Shown one piece after another: positions 15,401 to 27,900 of a DNA stretch of 64,000 nt. The position numbers were made by a program, and so were the translations under genes. The notes under the pieces were generated by a model. It ran no database searches, had not been told where the DNA came from, and saw only the letters and a program-made list of their open reading frames with translations. Origin of the DNA: Dendrophyllia cribrosa (taxonomy: Eukaryota > Cnidaria > Anthozoa > Scleractinia > Dendrophylliidae); contig JAJLRJ010000005.1 of NCBI GenBank assembly GCA_024195265.1, positions 35,312,605-35,376,604 of the forward strand, written 5' to 3'. Every line of letters begins with the position of its first letter. Positions within the stretch are counted from its first letter, which is position 1.

Positions 15401-15873
15401 ACCAACAATCAAACACTTCAGACACTCTCTTTAGAACTCCCCTGTTATTTTTGGATGGGATGGTGATATTATCTACACTGCAAAACAAGTCACATACATG
15501 TAATTATGTAAATTTATACCACAAATTAATGACATAGCTACGTAGGTCTTATTACTACCTGACATAAATATTACAGCACATATTAACTTACAAGGCATTA
15601 TCCTTATAGGCATTGAGATACAATTTTACTCATTGGGATGTATGCAAATCACTAGATACAGACGATATTATACACATGGAGATATAATAATCTGTATTTG
15701 AGTGTTCAATTTGATATGTTACATTGTAGGAACAACAGCAATAAATGAGTGAGATACCAAATTGAACACAAAGAGTAAATTCATATCTTCAATTCAAATG
15801 GACAGACTGCAAATCACAGTAGTTGCTAAAAATATATATATCTCTGTGTCGTAACTGTTCATCAGTAGGATGT

Positions 15874-15913
<40 letters not shown>

Positions 15914-18900
15914 AAATCCTATAGGGACTTTCCAAAGACCTTCACAGATTGTTGGAATATTGTCCAAAGGTTGCAAATACTCTTCCAAATGAATCACATT
16001 CCTGTAAATTTCCACACTGAACAAAATTTTAGGGCAAGATTCGAAGATGACTTTTACATGTATATATAGGCTCACATCTTAAATTAGTTTGCTTGACATT
16101 TCATAGTCTGTGGTAACTGAGTTATACTGCCCAACTGGTACATTTGACATGAGTTCTGACATTGCAAGGACATTACTTTGGCATACATTAACCACATGAC
16201 AGTAAACAGTACAACTGCATTGTTTTAACCCTTTGACACCCAGAGTCAATTATGAAGACATAAATAAAATGTAGTTCTAACTTTTGGGTCCGTTGACGAA
16301 ATCCTATGGTGTGGCCATTTAAATGAAACCTCTTTAGCAGTACTTTTGCATGGTACCATTAATGTTTTTGTTTAACATTTTACAACATGAAATTTGGGAT
16401 TTTTCATGAATTCTGATCTTTGGCACTCTTGGAAGTTAAACTGGGTTCTATTATTGCATTTGAAAAAGAGGATGCTCCTAATGTGTTAGGCAGATCAAGC
16501 TTGTGTTTTTTTTTCTGTTTCAACACTGATTTAGCTGCCCCGCAGATTTTTCATGGGCCTTTTGTCCGCCAGGAACTCGATCAGGTAATCTATACACTTT
16601 GACCTCTCTTTCACGATATCTTATGGTTTTGCTTTCAAAATTGGTTACTTCGACCCGCGTATGAAATCCAATATTGAAGTCGGGTGTTTATTATTAATAG
16701 TAATCCAGTAACCGCCAGTGTGTCGAGAATTGGCATAATCGTGTAATTTATTTATTTTTATTCTACCGAAATTATAAAAAAATAGATTATTTATAAATTT
16801 ATTTCCGAAAATGCCTGTAATTATTATAATTTTTTATTGGTGTTCTTAAAATAAATTAATAATGAAGCTGTGCATCCTGATCCACCGCTTCTTCAGATTC
16901 ATGTAATATCAATATTCAAAGAACATGTTTACATTTTCTAATGATTTTAGAACTACATGTATATTTAATTTATAAATATTCTCTAACTTGTTTTAAAAAT
17001 ACCAAAAAAACAATGTCATGGTTCCCAGGCAGTCACTCATCCAGATATTAACCCAGCCAAACACTGCTTAACTTCGAATCCCACCGAGGTCAAAGATTTT
17101 TTTCTTTTCCTTGTGTGGTCCCTCATTTCCTTACTAGGGCTAATGCTCAGTACAGGGAAATATATGGGATGACTTTAGCACTATAATTTACACACAGAGT
17201 TAATTCTCTGATTTCTTGTTTGTATCACCAGTGCTACGTGGCTCAACATTTATTTGTACCCTTCACATTCTCATTGCCACGAATTACCACCTTATTACCC
17301 ACGATCTGCTCCCGTACAGCCTCGTGGCTCAAGCGGTAGAGCGATGGAAGATCTAATCCGGAGGTCGTGGGTTCAAATCCCACTGAGGTCAAAGATTTTT
17401 TTCTTTCCCTCGTGTGGTCCCTCATTTCCTTACTAGGGCTAACGCTCAGTACAGGGAAATATATGGGTTGACTTTAGCACTATAACTATAATTTACACAC
17501 AGAGTTAATTCTCTGATTTCTTGACTGCTTAACTTCACTGATTGGATAAGTGCAGGAACTCAATCATGCTTCTACTAATGATAGCAGTTTGCATCTGACA
17601 CAGAATTAGATGGAAAAATTAGTGCACATTGTATCTGAAATAATATTTTTTCCAGTGGGTACTGTAATGAAAGCATTTGTCCGATCAGTAAAGTTATTTC
17701 TTATAACAAGCCCTGTTTGGCTGGGTTGGTACCTGGATGGGTGACAACCTGGGAACCATGCACGTGGATAATTTTCATCATTTTCATCATCAATGTAGTT
17801 ATAAAATCATCAAAGTCTTAAGAGAAGTGTGTACGATTCTCTGTGCATTTGTAAAGCCACAGTTAGGCATTTTGTTCTCGACCTTCTCCTGTTCCATTAG
17901 GAATTGGCCAATACTATTGTTCTAATCAGACAAACACAAAGTGTACAGCCCCCACACATCATTTTGAAAATGCTCCTAATCTTTGATTATACTAGTACTA
18001 ATTTAATGACATTCAAGGTACTTCTCTCTGTGCAGATCCTTGATTCTGACTCCTGATAACTTCTCTAACTCATCAATGGATCCGACACACACAACCTGTT
18101 GGTCAGTTCAAAGGACCACTGTTAAGGAGCCTCGCTTTTTAGTTTTTTTGCCACGTGGTGTATGCATGTTTTGAAATCAAAATTTTGAAGGGAAGACACA
18201 CTTCAATTGCTTCAATCCAAACTTCACTAAGTTTATGAAATGTGATCAAAGTTTTATGTTTCACTGGTTTCCATGGCAAGCAACAGTGGTTATCATAGCA
18301 ACATCAGCTTACTGCAAAAGTCTGTTTTAAACAATGTACATGTACCGGTAGTTGTTTTTCTCAAAATCTAGTCTTGTTTAAAAAAAATGGGGGTCACTGG
18401 GTTAATTCTTCAGTTATCATGGCCCCAAAAGCATTTTTTCCAGATTATTTCTGAAAAATGTGTGGTTTCCCCTAATTTTCTCTTTGGATTCCAATAGCCC
18501 CTGCTAAGATTTGCTTTTCCCACATAGTAAAAAAAAAGAAAAGAAAGAAAACAGGCAAAATACCTTAAGTTTGTATTAGGAGGCACCATCCATAATACAG
18601 TTACACAGTATTTTTGTTACTTGTTTCTGAAATTATAGTCATGTCTTTTTCGATATTTTGCTTTTGCAATATTGTTTTTTGTTGTTATAAAATTATTTCA
18701 ATAAAATGTATTGTAGAAATGTAAAAAAAAAATAAAACAAAATTAATGTTAGTAAAGAATGAAACACTGTCCAAGGATAGCAGAAGAAGTGAGATGCGGA
18801 ACATACCTCCTCATAATCATCACTGACCCACAGAGGAATTGGTGTACCCCAGTATCGATTGCGTGACACATTCCAGTCATGAGCATTTTCGAGCCAGTTG

Positions 18901-21900
18901 TGAAAACGCTTTTCCTGTACAAACTCTGGAACCCTGTGAAAATAACATGGGAGGAACTTATAAGCAAATGATACACAGTTCAACATTGTTCAACACAACC
19001 ATTCAACATTTTAGAATGATTGGCTGATGTCATTCAACAACATTCAAAACAACATTCAACATGCATATGTTGAATGGCCCATTTCAACATTCACCATGGC
19101 ATGATACAGTGTACAGTGTTAACAGCTGGTGTCATAGGCTGTTGTACTTACTAATATCATTATAACATGGTGTAAATGTTGTGTTTCAAATGGTGTTCTT
19201 TTACAACATACATGTAGTTTATTTTATTTCATGCTTTAACCTCCCAGTATTAGCCATTAAGCTATTTAAGGAATACCTCATTCTAAGACCTACAATGTAA
19301 GAACTTATTCACAGTTTCAGGATTTTTCTCATCACAAACATCCATTGGCAAGCCATTATTTTGTTCAGTGTGATTTATTTTTTTGACTGACAAGTGTGTT
19401 AATGAACCATTCGTTACCATGAATAACAAAACATCCGCACTTCTAACCTACAGCAAATTTGCCCACATTATTAAGTAAAAGAGAAAAAGCTAGCCTGCAC
19501 AATTCTCCCATGCCAGTAGCTCAGTTGGTTAGAGTGACCAAGCTGGCATGCACAAATCTCCCAGTAGCTCAGTTGGTTAGAGCGACCAAGCTGGCATGCA
19601 CAAATCTCCCAGTAGCTCAGTTGGTTAGAGCGACTAAGCTGGCATACACAAATCTCCCAGGAGCTCAGTTGGTTAGAGTGACTAAGCTGGCATACACAAA
19701 TCTCCCAGGAGCTCAGTTGGTTAGAGTGACTAAGCTGGCATACACAAATCTCCCAGGAGCTCAGTTGGTTAGAGTATCCACGCAACCAGTTTACGGAAGG
19801 TCATGGGTTAAGGGGCGTTTGACTCCCATCCCATTTTCTTGGTCCCAGCCATAAACAACTGTCTTATAAATAAATAAATTTATTGTCACAGTGATTTAAA
19901 CACACACAAAAAAAGACAATAAGCAACTTATTTAAATTATTTTATAATTAAATTAAAAGATAACCAAAAAAAACTCTCTAAGGTTGGATAAATTAATATG
20001 ATGATGACTACAATGATACACTATAATTATGGAAACAAGGCATTTTAAATGGAGCAAGATTATGAAGATAAAGGAAAAGTTGAACAGTATCGCTTACCAG
20101 TAAGACTTCTTGTTATTAGCCAAAAGCTTGTCAACAATAGATTCAACATGAATAAACCATCCAGGCACGGCCTTGTAGATTAGTGGTGTGTCAGACCTAG
20201 AAAAGACAGTAGTCTTTCTTCTATCTTTTTTACATAATTTGTAACACTACATGCAGTGTTCTTACCAGGATTTTCTGCACTGGGGTCCACAGGACCCATA
20301 GAGAAGCTAAAAGGGGGTCACGAGGGAGAAAGGCGGGTCACAATTTTTAGACACAATTAACTCAACATTTTATTCTAGCAAATACCCCAAACAAACTTAG
20401 ATAATAAAATGTTGAGTTAATTTTGTCTAAATTAAAAAAAAAAAAACATTCATAAAATTATTTTGTGAAGCCATTGTGAAGCTTGCTTTCCTATTTTGAA
20501 ATTGGAAGAGAAAATTGCCAAAAGTAAAGAAACCAAAGAAATATTAACTAAAGAGACAAAATAACTCTGAAAAAAGGTCAAAATTCCATAAGAATGGCAA
20601 TTTTGATTTCATGACCGCCTGTCACAAAATCAAATTTGATGAACATCTGTAATCCACTAAGCTTCCATCCTTGCAATCCTGCACTTTATCTCCAAAGTAC
20701 CGCTCTGTTGTGCTCTATAGAATCTTTTTTTCCAATTATTTATTAACAAATATTTGGCGATATACACTGTAACATGGAAATAAGGAAAGCAAAATTTTGT
20801 TATTTCAGCAGGACAGCGAGTGTCCCTTTAAAAGTAAAGTAAAGTCGCGCACACGAGCCAGAAGGCTCACAACGGCCGGAGCTTAAACCCGGTTTCTGTA
20901 GCATGAAGCGACTAGGAATATTGCTACTCCCCCCTGGATGGGATGCTAGTCCATCGCAGGGTTACCCCCAGCATTTTTTTGTCGCCGGTACCCATTTATA
21001 CACCTGGGTGGAGAGAGACAGTGTGGAGTAAAGTTTCTTGTCTAAGGAAACAACACGACGGCAGAGACCAGGCTTCGAACCATCGACCTTCAGGTTGAAA
21101 GCCCGACGCACTAACCACTAGACCACCGTGTCCCTTTAAATATCTTTTATTACTGTTTTTAACAATTTTCCCATTAGGTAAGCTACTTTTTGTCTCCGTT
21201 GTCTCACACAAGCATGTGGGGAGTTTGGAAGAATCTGAAAGTACTCATTCCTATTATTTTGTTAAATTAATGTATTTATTTAGTAAAACTATTTGTAACT
21301 ACATGAATTTTGTATGAACATCAATTCACATAATCATACATGTACCTCCAACAGAATGGATAGCTGTGTTTATGAGTGCTTTGGTGCACTAGTCTGCCAT
21401 GCTGTTTCAGCCACTTCATGATGTTCTTATCAGCATCCTGTATTCAACAAAACATTAACATCTGCATCATCTGTCCTAATTCAGTATATAATTTATATAA
21501 TATACTAGTGTATCGAATAGATAGTGAATGGTGCAGCAAATATGATAAACAAAAGAACAATTCTTTACATGGTTGCACCTTGTGACAAAGCCTCATTAAA
21601 ATTTTCTTTTGTCTCACATATTGCCAGTGAAAAAAATTGTGGTGTAAAAAGTAAGCGAGATGGCACTTCCGCCATGTGAAAATGTACAATAGAAATATGG
21701 AATTCCAACCACTTTGGAGCTCTTGTTTTCTGGCTTATCACTGAAGCGAAATTCGCGTTGTAAACTTCACCTTTAAATCTTCTGCTTCAATAGCTTTTAA
21801 ACATAACTCAATCGCAAATGCCAGTGTAAAGACTGAAGGTTTCTTGAAGAAAATACATGTAACCTCCAAATGAAAAGAGTGACTACTAACCACATTATAA

Positions 21901-24900
21901 TAAACAGAAATATTATATTCATTTAATATATTCTTTCAAAAAAAGAAAAAAATATAAGAAAAGAAAGGAAAATGTGTACTGCACTAATTAAAATAACTAT
22001 TAAATATTACCAGCTGCAGTCTTTCAGGTATACTAATTAAAAATTACAGAAATAATTATAATAAATTATAACTGATAAATTTGATAGCTCGGAAAGAGGC
22101 GAACTATAAGGAGGAATTCAGTAAATATATATTTTTAAATAAACAGGTGTGGGCTGTCTACATTATTCTTACAAATCATTTTATCCAGTTACCTTGACAT
22201 GCTGTCCTTCGAAATCTGACACTTCACCAGTGAATACTCCACTTGCGTCTACTGGACACGGAATTTTGCCTCCTTTCTGCAGAATTCCATTGGACATGCA
22301 CACCCTGTAATCATCCTGAAAAAGAATATATTAAATAATAATTATAATGATGATGATAATAATAATAATATTAAAAAGCATTAATTAATAATAATTAACT
22401 ATTGGATGAGGTTTTTGTAATTAATCCGGATATTACAAAAACCGAATCTCATAATAAATTGTTTTATTATTCACTGTTTTAAAGTAAATAACGACAAATG
22501 CACTGTCACATAGAACACAGTGTATTTAAATTTCCTTCAAAAACTCATTAATAATTCATAAGGCCATTACCCAATCAAATGGTAGATAATACATCACGTG
22601 CAGTGACTTTATATCGATAAACCTCATCCTTATTAGTATGCGGTGTTTTATCAGATATAAAGACACTGCACGGGACTTATGAATATTAATTAATTATCAA
22701 CACAGAAACTGACACAACAAATGGTGACTTTAACTTTTTTTTTCAGTACTGTTTTACGATATGTAGCTTTTGCCAATCTATATGGAATCTTCTCCAACCA
22801 AATAAGCAACCAAAAGTTTAGCAAGTAAGCCGTTATTTGAATGACACCAGCGCCCAGGTGTAAATTGGTAGGAAAGCGAGTGGTTCAGAGATGCCAGCTG
22901 CTTATTTCTACTCGTTCAATGCCAATGAATAAAAATTGTTGGACGTATTATGCACCGTACCTGTCAACTTTGGTATAGCATTTTTCATGGATTAGTTTTT
23001 TCCTCAGAACTTTAAAATCCCAAAACTTTCGACAGTTGCCGGGAAGCCATGGTCACCTCGTTGAAGCCAGTGTGGCACATGTGCTGTATGCTAATCAGTC
23101 TACTTGTTTTTCTCGTATGCTAATATCCTCTTTGCACAAAAAGCACATTTGTTTGATCTCCGCAGGGACACGCTTTTGGCGGTTCGTGTTTGAAGCCGTT
23201 CAAAACACTCACAGCACGTGTTTTATCAAGTCTAAAAATTCTCACGCTTCGCGCTCGAATTTTTAAACTTGATAAAACACTGCTGTTCGTGTTTTAAACA
23301 TTACATACAAGAGTAGAATTTACCACCCGTGAACTTCGCTTCGCTCTTGGAAATCATGCATTGTGCGCGCACTCTACAGATTATTCACTTATCTGCAGAT
23401 AAGTGAATAATCTGTAGGGTGAGATGATTTTTAGAATCAACTGCAGGCTCTTAGCCAATGAGAAGACAGATAGTGACTACAATGTATAATAATAATTGAA
23501 GGGCTTGGGGCATATAACCAACCTATATTGCTTTTTAGGTTTTTTATTTTTATTTTTTCTCGCACGGATTTGCCTCATTTAATCGTACAATGAATAATAT
23601 CACAAACCCTTGTCAAATTTGCACTAACCCTAAGGAATTTGACTAATTTCACCTGAAAAAAGCAGAGTTCTGGCCCTCAAGTGCTTTGACTGTACATTCA
23701 GAGCGTAATTTCAATGCCATTACAAAGCAGATTGGCCATGAGAATATGCAACCACAATACTTCAGACCCGTGCCAATGACCTGAACGAACATACAGTACT
23801 GGGCAAAAGTAATGGAAGTGATAATGGCGGATTATCGCGCTTTGTTCTTGCGATATTTCACCGATATTTCACCCATTGCATTAAAACGAGAATTCGCTGA
23901 TATCTTGAAATTGGGCAGAGGACCGGGAGTGCTTCCTACATGTAGGAGGTCCATAAGAGAGTTAACATGAAACTTAGTGGCTATAAGACTATTGGAGATA
24001 AAATGAAGCGGTTTTGAGGGAATGGACTTCATGATTGTTTTTTTCTTCTGGAGTGGGATTTAGCGGCACGGGCCCAAACTTGGCCATCTGAAATGAAAAA
24101 TGAGCATAAAATCTAGAAATTTGTGTAAACTTGGGGATTCATTTTTTTCGAACGGGATTCAGCGGGAGACATGCAGATATTTTTTTTGCATAATTGTTAT
24201 TTCTCCAGAACAACGGAAAAAACAACAACAAAATTCTGAACAATGTTTTGCAATTAATTTGTAGTTCACATGCCAAAAATGGACCAATCAGGGCAAGAAA
24301 AAAAAAACGATCTAAAAAGCAACATATTAGGTCAGCTAGTTAGCCCCGAGCCCTTCAATTACATCTAATAGTAATTAGATGGAGTGGAGTACACTTAAGT
24401 GAGTAGTTGGGTGTCTGGGTAATTTCAAATTAGCTGAGCATGTAAAAGTGTGATGATGATTTAAAATTTTTTACTACTCAATGGTCCTACCACTGTTTGA
24501 TTATTGCTTTTAATTAGTATCTGGGACAGCTGTGGCCTGGGCAGTAAAGCCAACTGTACAGTGAACATTTGTAGACACATGTATGTTCTAGAAAATGAAA
24601 ACATATTTCAGTCTTCTATTCTAAATGATAACACTAACCTCACCAAAGGCTGGAGCAGAATGCACCACCCCAGTACCACTTTCATCCGTCACATAACCAT
24701 CTGCTAACACCCTGAAAGCACCAACAGCTTTGTACTAAAACAAATCCAAAATCCTGTCAGTCATAAGTCATTATTACCAACAGCTATCTAACAAGGTTAA
24801 AATAATTGCTATGAAACCATAATTAAATGTTTAACCCATTGACACCTGAGAATTTTTACGTTTTTGAGCGATTTCCTGCATACACACGCCCTATAGGATT

Positions 24901-27900
24901 TCATGACTCCATAATTTATTTAAAGTTACCATTTAAAGTGCTGCTGTTCTAAAACACTGAAGGCTCGAGTTTACTGGAAACGTCATTGTGACGTTTTCAT
25001 TTTGCTTGGTTGAATTGCAATAAAGGGTCCAATATGAATTATCTATGATTTTTGGTAAGTTCGCAGCCATTTTTCATCTTTAGTAGCTGCCTGATGAGCA
25101 TCATTAAACTTGAAGGTAGTTCAGAGTCCACTTTCTCAATGAAGCAAGTTAGGTGTTGTACTTCGTTTACGAATTTGGCTTGTTGCTCGTTGAACTGGAA
25201 AAATGGCTGCCCAGAAACGAAGTAGCCTTGGGACTCAACTCTGGATGAATTTCTCGACCTACCGCGGCATATTTTGGAAGTTGCAACCACAGGAGAACAC
25301 AACAAGCGCGAAATTTAGGCGGTGGGTCGGAGTGGCTGTGGACTTAGTATATATATGAAATGTGTGGAGGACGGAAGGAACGCTGTGAAAAATTCTCCCT
25401 ATTTCCCAGCATGCAGTGCGGTGGTGATGTTGAAAATCGAGGCAAGGTCAGTATGCACTAGAACGAGAGGCTGTAGTTCGGCCTGAGCAACGAATAAGAG
25501 CAAAAAAATTTGGCGCTAAGCTAGGATTAGGACTGAATTTTGCTGTGAATTTGAATAAAAAAAACTAAAGGCAAAAACGTGATTTTTGTAGTTTTTTTTA
25601 TAACGTTAAAAACGGTCATTTCTGTTATTGTCCAAATTCAAACGCTGATATTATGCAAAAATCGCTGACTTTTGTATGTTCATTGGGTATCTCAATTTGA
25701 GGGACTTCCTAGTCAATGCTCATAACTGCTAGTTAAGGCAATGTTCGCATGATTGAGAAAGTTGCAATTTTTTAAAGCAGTTGAGTCTTTTACGGGCGGT
25801 TTCGGGCGGTTCAGGTGTCAATGGGTTAAAAGCATAAAAAGGCAAACTACAAGGTTTTTCAAAAGCATTAAAAAAGCCTGCCCAGTAATAAATATAGTTT
25901 ACATGTTTACACTAAGATACCCTACTTTCCCATGTGTTTGTCAAGTTTGATCGTTCAATAGCCCATTTCCGAGTTGCTCTTAGCCTCCTTTTCAAACAGA
26001 AGCCAAGTGTAAAACCATTCACATGGATATGAGTTTTGTTTCATATTCAAATAAAACCTATATCCATATGAATGGTTTTGCACTTGGCCTCGGTTTAAAA
26101 AGGAGGCAAAGAGCAACTCGGAAATGGGCTATTCATTTAGCCACTCAGGGGGGTTAGGGGGGGGGGGGGGGGGGGGGGGGGCGGTGGAGAGGAGGCAGTT
26201 TCTCCCAGCCCCACCCCACCTCATGCTATCTTCACTTTTCTCTCACCCTCTAAGCAGCTTTTGTACTCTCCCCAGTTTTTATTGTGCAGTAACATTCAAG
26301 ATGGTGGCTAAACTATTTCTAATCAATGATCAAACTTATGATCACACAGGAAAATTGGGGACTTTGAACAGTTTTTATCATAAAATTAAACGCTAAAAGA
26401 TTTTTAAAAAACATTTTAAAACTTTGAAAAACCGACGACGTTTCGACGCTGCTTCACGTCATTATCAAGTCAAAAAAGATAAAATTGAAACATGAACAAT
26501 GTATTCAGCCAATCACGTTCGCAAAGAAATCCATTCTCTGGTATCCATGATTGATGTTGATGTAAAACCCATCTTCACAAGCAGAAAATTATCGCGAATT
26601 CTGAGCGTAAAGGAAAACAAGCCCCCGATCATCAACACGCAATGCGTTGTATATTTATTTGAATGTAATTTGTGTGATGCAAATTATGTCGGGTATACTG
26701 CCTGATAATGATGTGAAGTAGCGTTGAAATGTCGTCGGTTTTTTAAAGTTTTAAAATGGTTTTTAAAAATCTTTTTAATTAGCATTTTAATTTTATGATA
26801 AAATCGTTTCAAAATCTCTCCTTTTACATACTTTGAACAGTCTAATACTAAAAAAAAAAATAAAAGGTCAAACTGTTATTTTGAGGGGGACATTTTAATA
26901 AGGTACAATACAATAACTTTTAATTATTATTTTACAGACAAAAAAATAGACGATGCTGCTTGTGGGGTTGGCTGTCACTAAGATTTCAAGTTTCCGGGTA
27001 TATGCAATTAGTAGGCGGGGAATTCAACAGCAGGGAAGTTCTTTTGGTTTTCTTTTCCTTTTGTTTCCTATGAAAGTAGCCGGGGTTCATGCTCATAGAA
27101 GCCGGGGGAAATCCCCGGCCCATGGCCCTTAATGACAGCCCTGACAGTTGTGTTAAAAAGACTGCTATTTACAATAAAATACTGTTACTCTAACTAAAAT
27201 TTAGCTTTAATATCCCATAATGAGAATTTTTATTCCTATCTAACAAAATATTTATTACTATTAAATATAATTCTAACTAAAATTAATTGATGATTTAAAA
27301 TTCATAAATTAATACTATTATTCAAAACGAATGCCAGTATGATGCATTGTCTATAGCTACAGTATTGTGAAAAAGAAATGTAAACAATCATGATATCTTG
27401 GCGAATTTTAACGAGATTTTGTCTGAAATGAAATATCGCGCAATATTTCGGGATATTTATTGTTTTAGTTTTTGTGACATTTTGCCAAGTCATGTGCGAT
27501 AATAATTTATTTCGCTGCCTCTTTGTGAAATCTTGTTCCACTGAGCGAAATCTTGTTCCCACTCAGCGAAAAATCTTGCCATCACTCAACGAAAAATCAT
27601 TTCCGGTCAGCGAAATATAATCACCGCTCAACGAAATATCGTTGCCACTCAGCGAAAGTGGTAAAATGAAACTTACCTGTTTCAGGACTCCATGCCAGCA
27701 GAACTCGCTCGACATTAACCCATTCACACCTGAGGATTTTTACGTTTTTGAGTGATTTTCTGCATACACACGCCCCATAGGATTTCGTGACTTCATATTT
27801 GGAGTTACCATTGAAAGTGCTGCTGTTCTAAAACACTGAAGGCTCGAGTTTACTGGAAACGTCATTGTGACGATCTCATTTTGCTTGGTTGATTTGCAAT

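Noticed and set aside
17318..17400. Functional tRNA gene
   Set aside because: Has A- and B-box but is followed by a SINE body present twice and flanked by target duplications.
17243..17425. 60-codon minus frame with [21 protein letters not shown]
   Set aside because: Read through the tRNA-like SINE; this peptide is a well-known spurious translation of such SINEs.
18749..18976. Alternative minus-strand frame over IARS1 exon 16
   Set aside because: Shadow of the real exon in another frame.
19459..19854. Repeat protein frames and six possible tRNA genes
   Set aside because: 48-bp tandem repeat; only an A-box-like half is present in each unit and no cloverleaf can form.
23792..23830. Complete mariner-type element starting CAGTACTGGGCAAAAG
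   Set aside because: No matching inverted end could be found, so only a one-ended fragment is supported.
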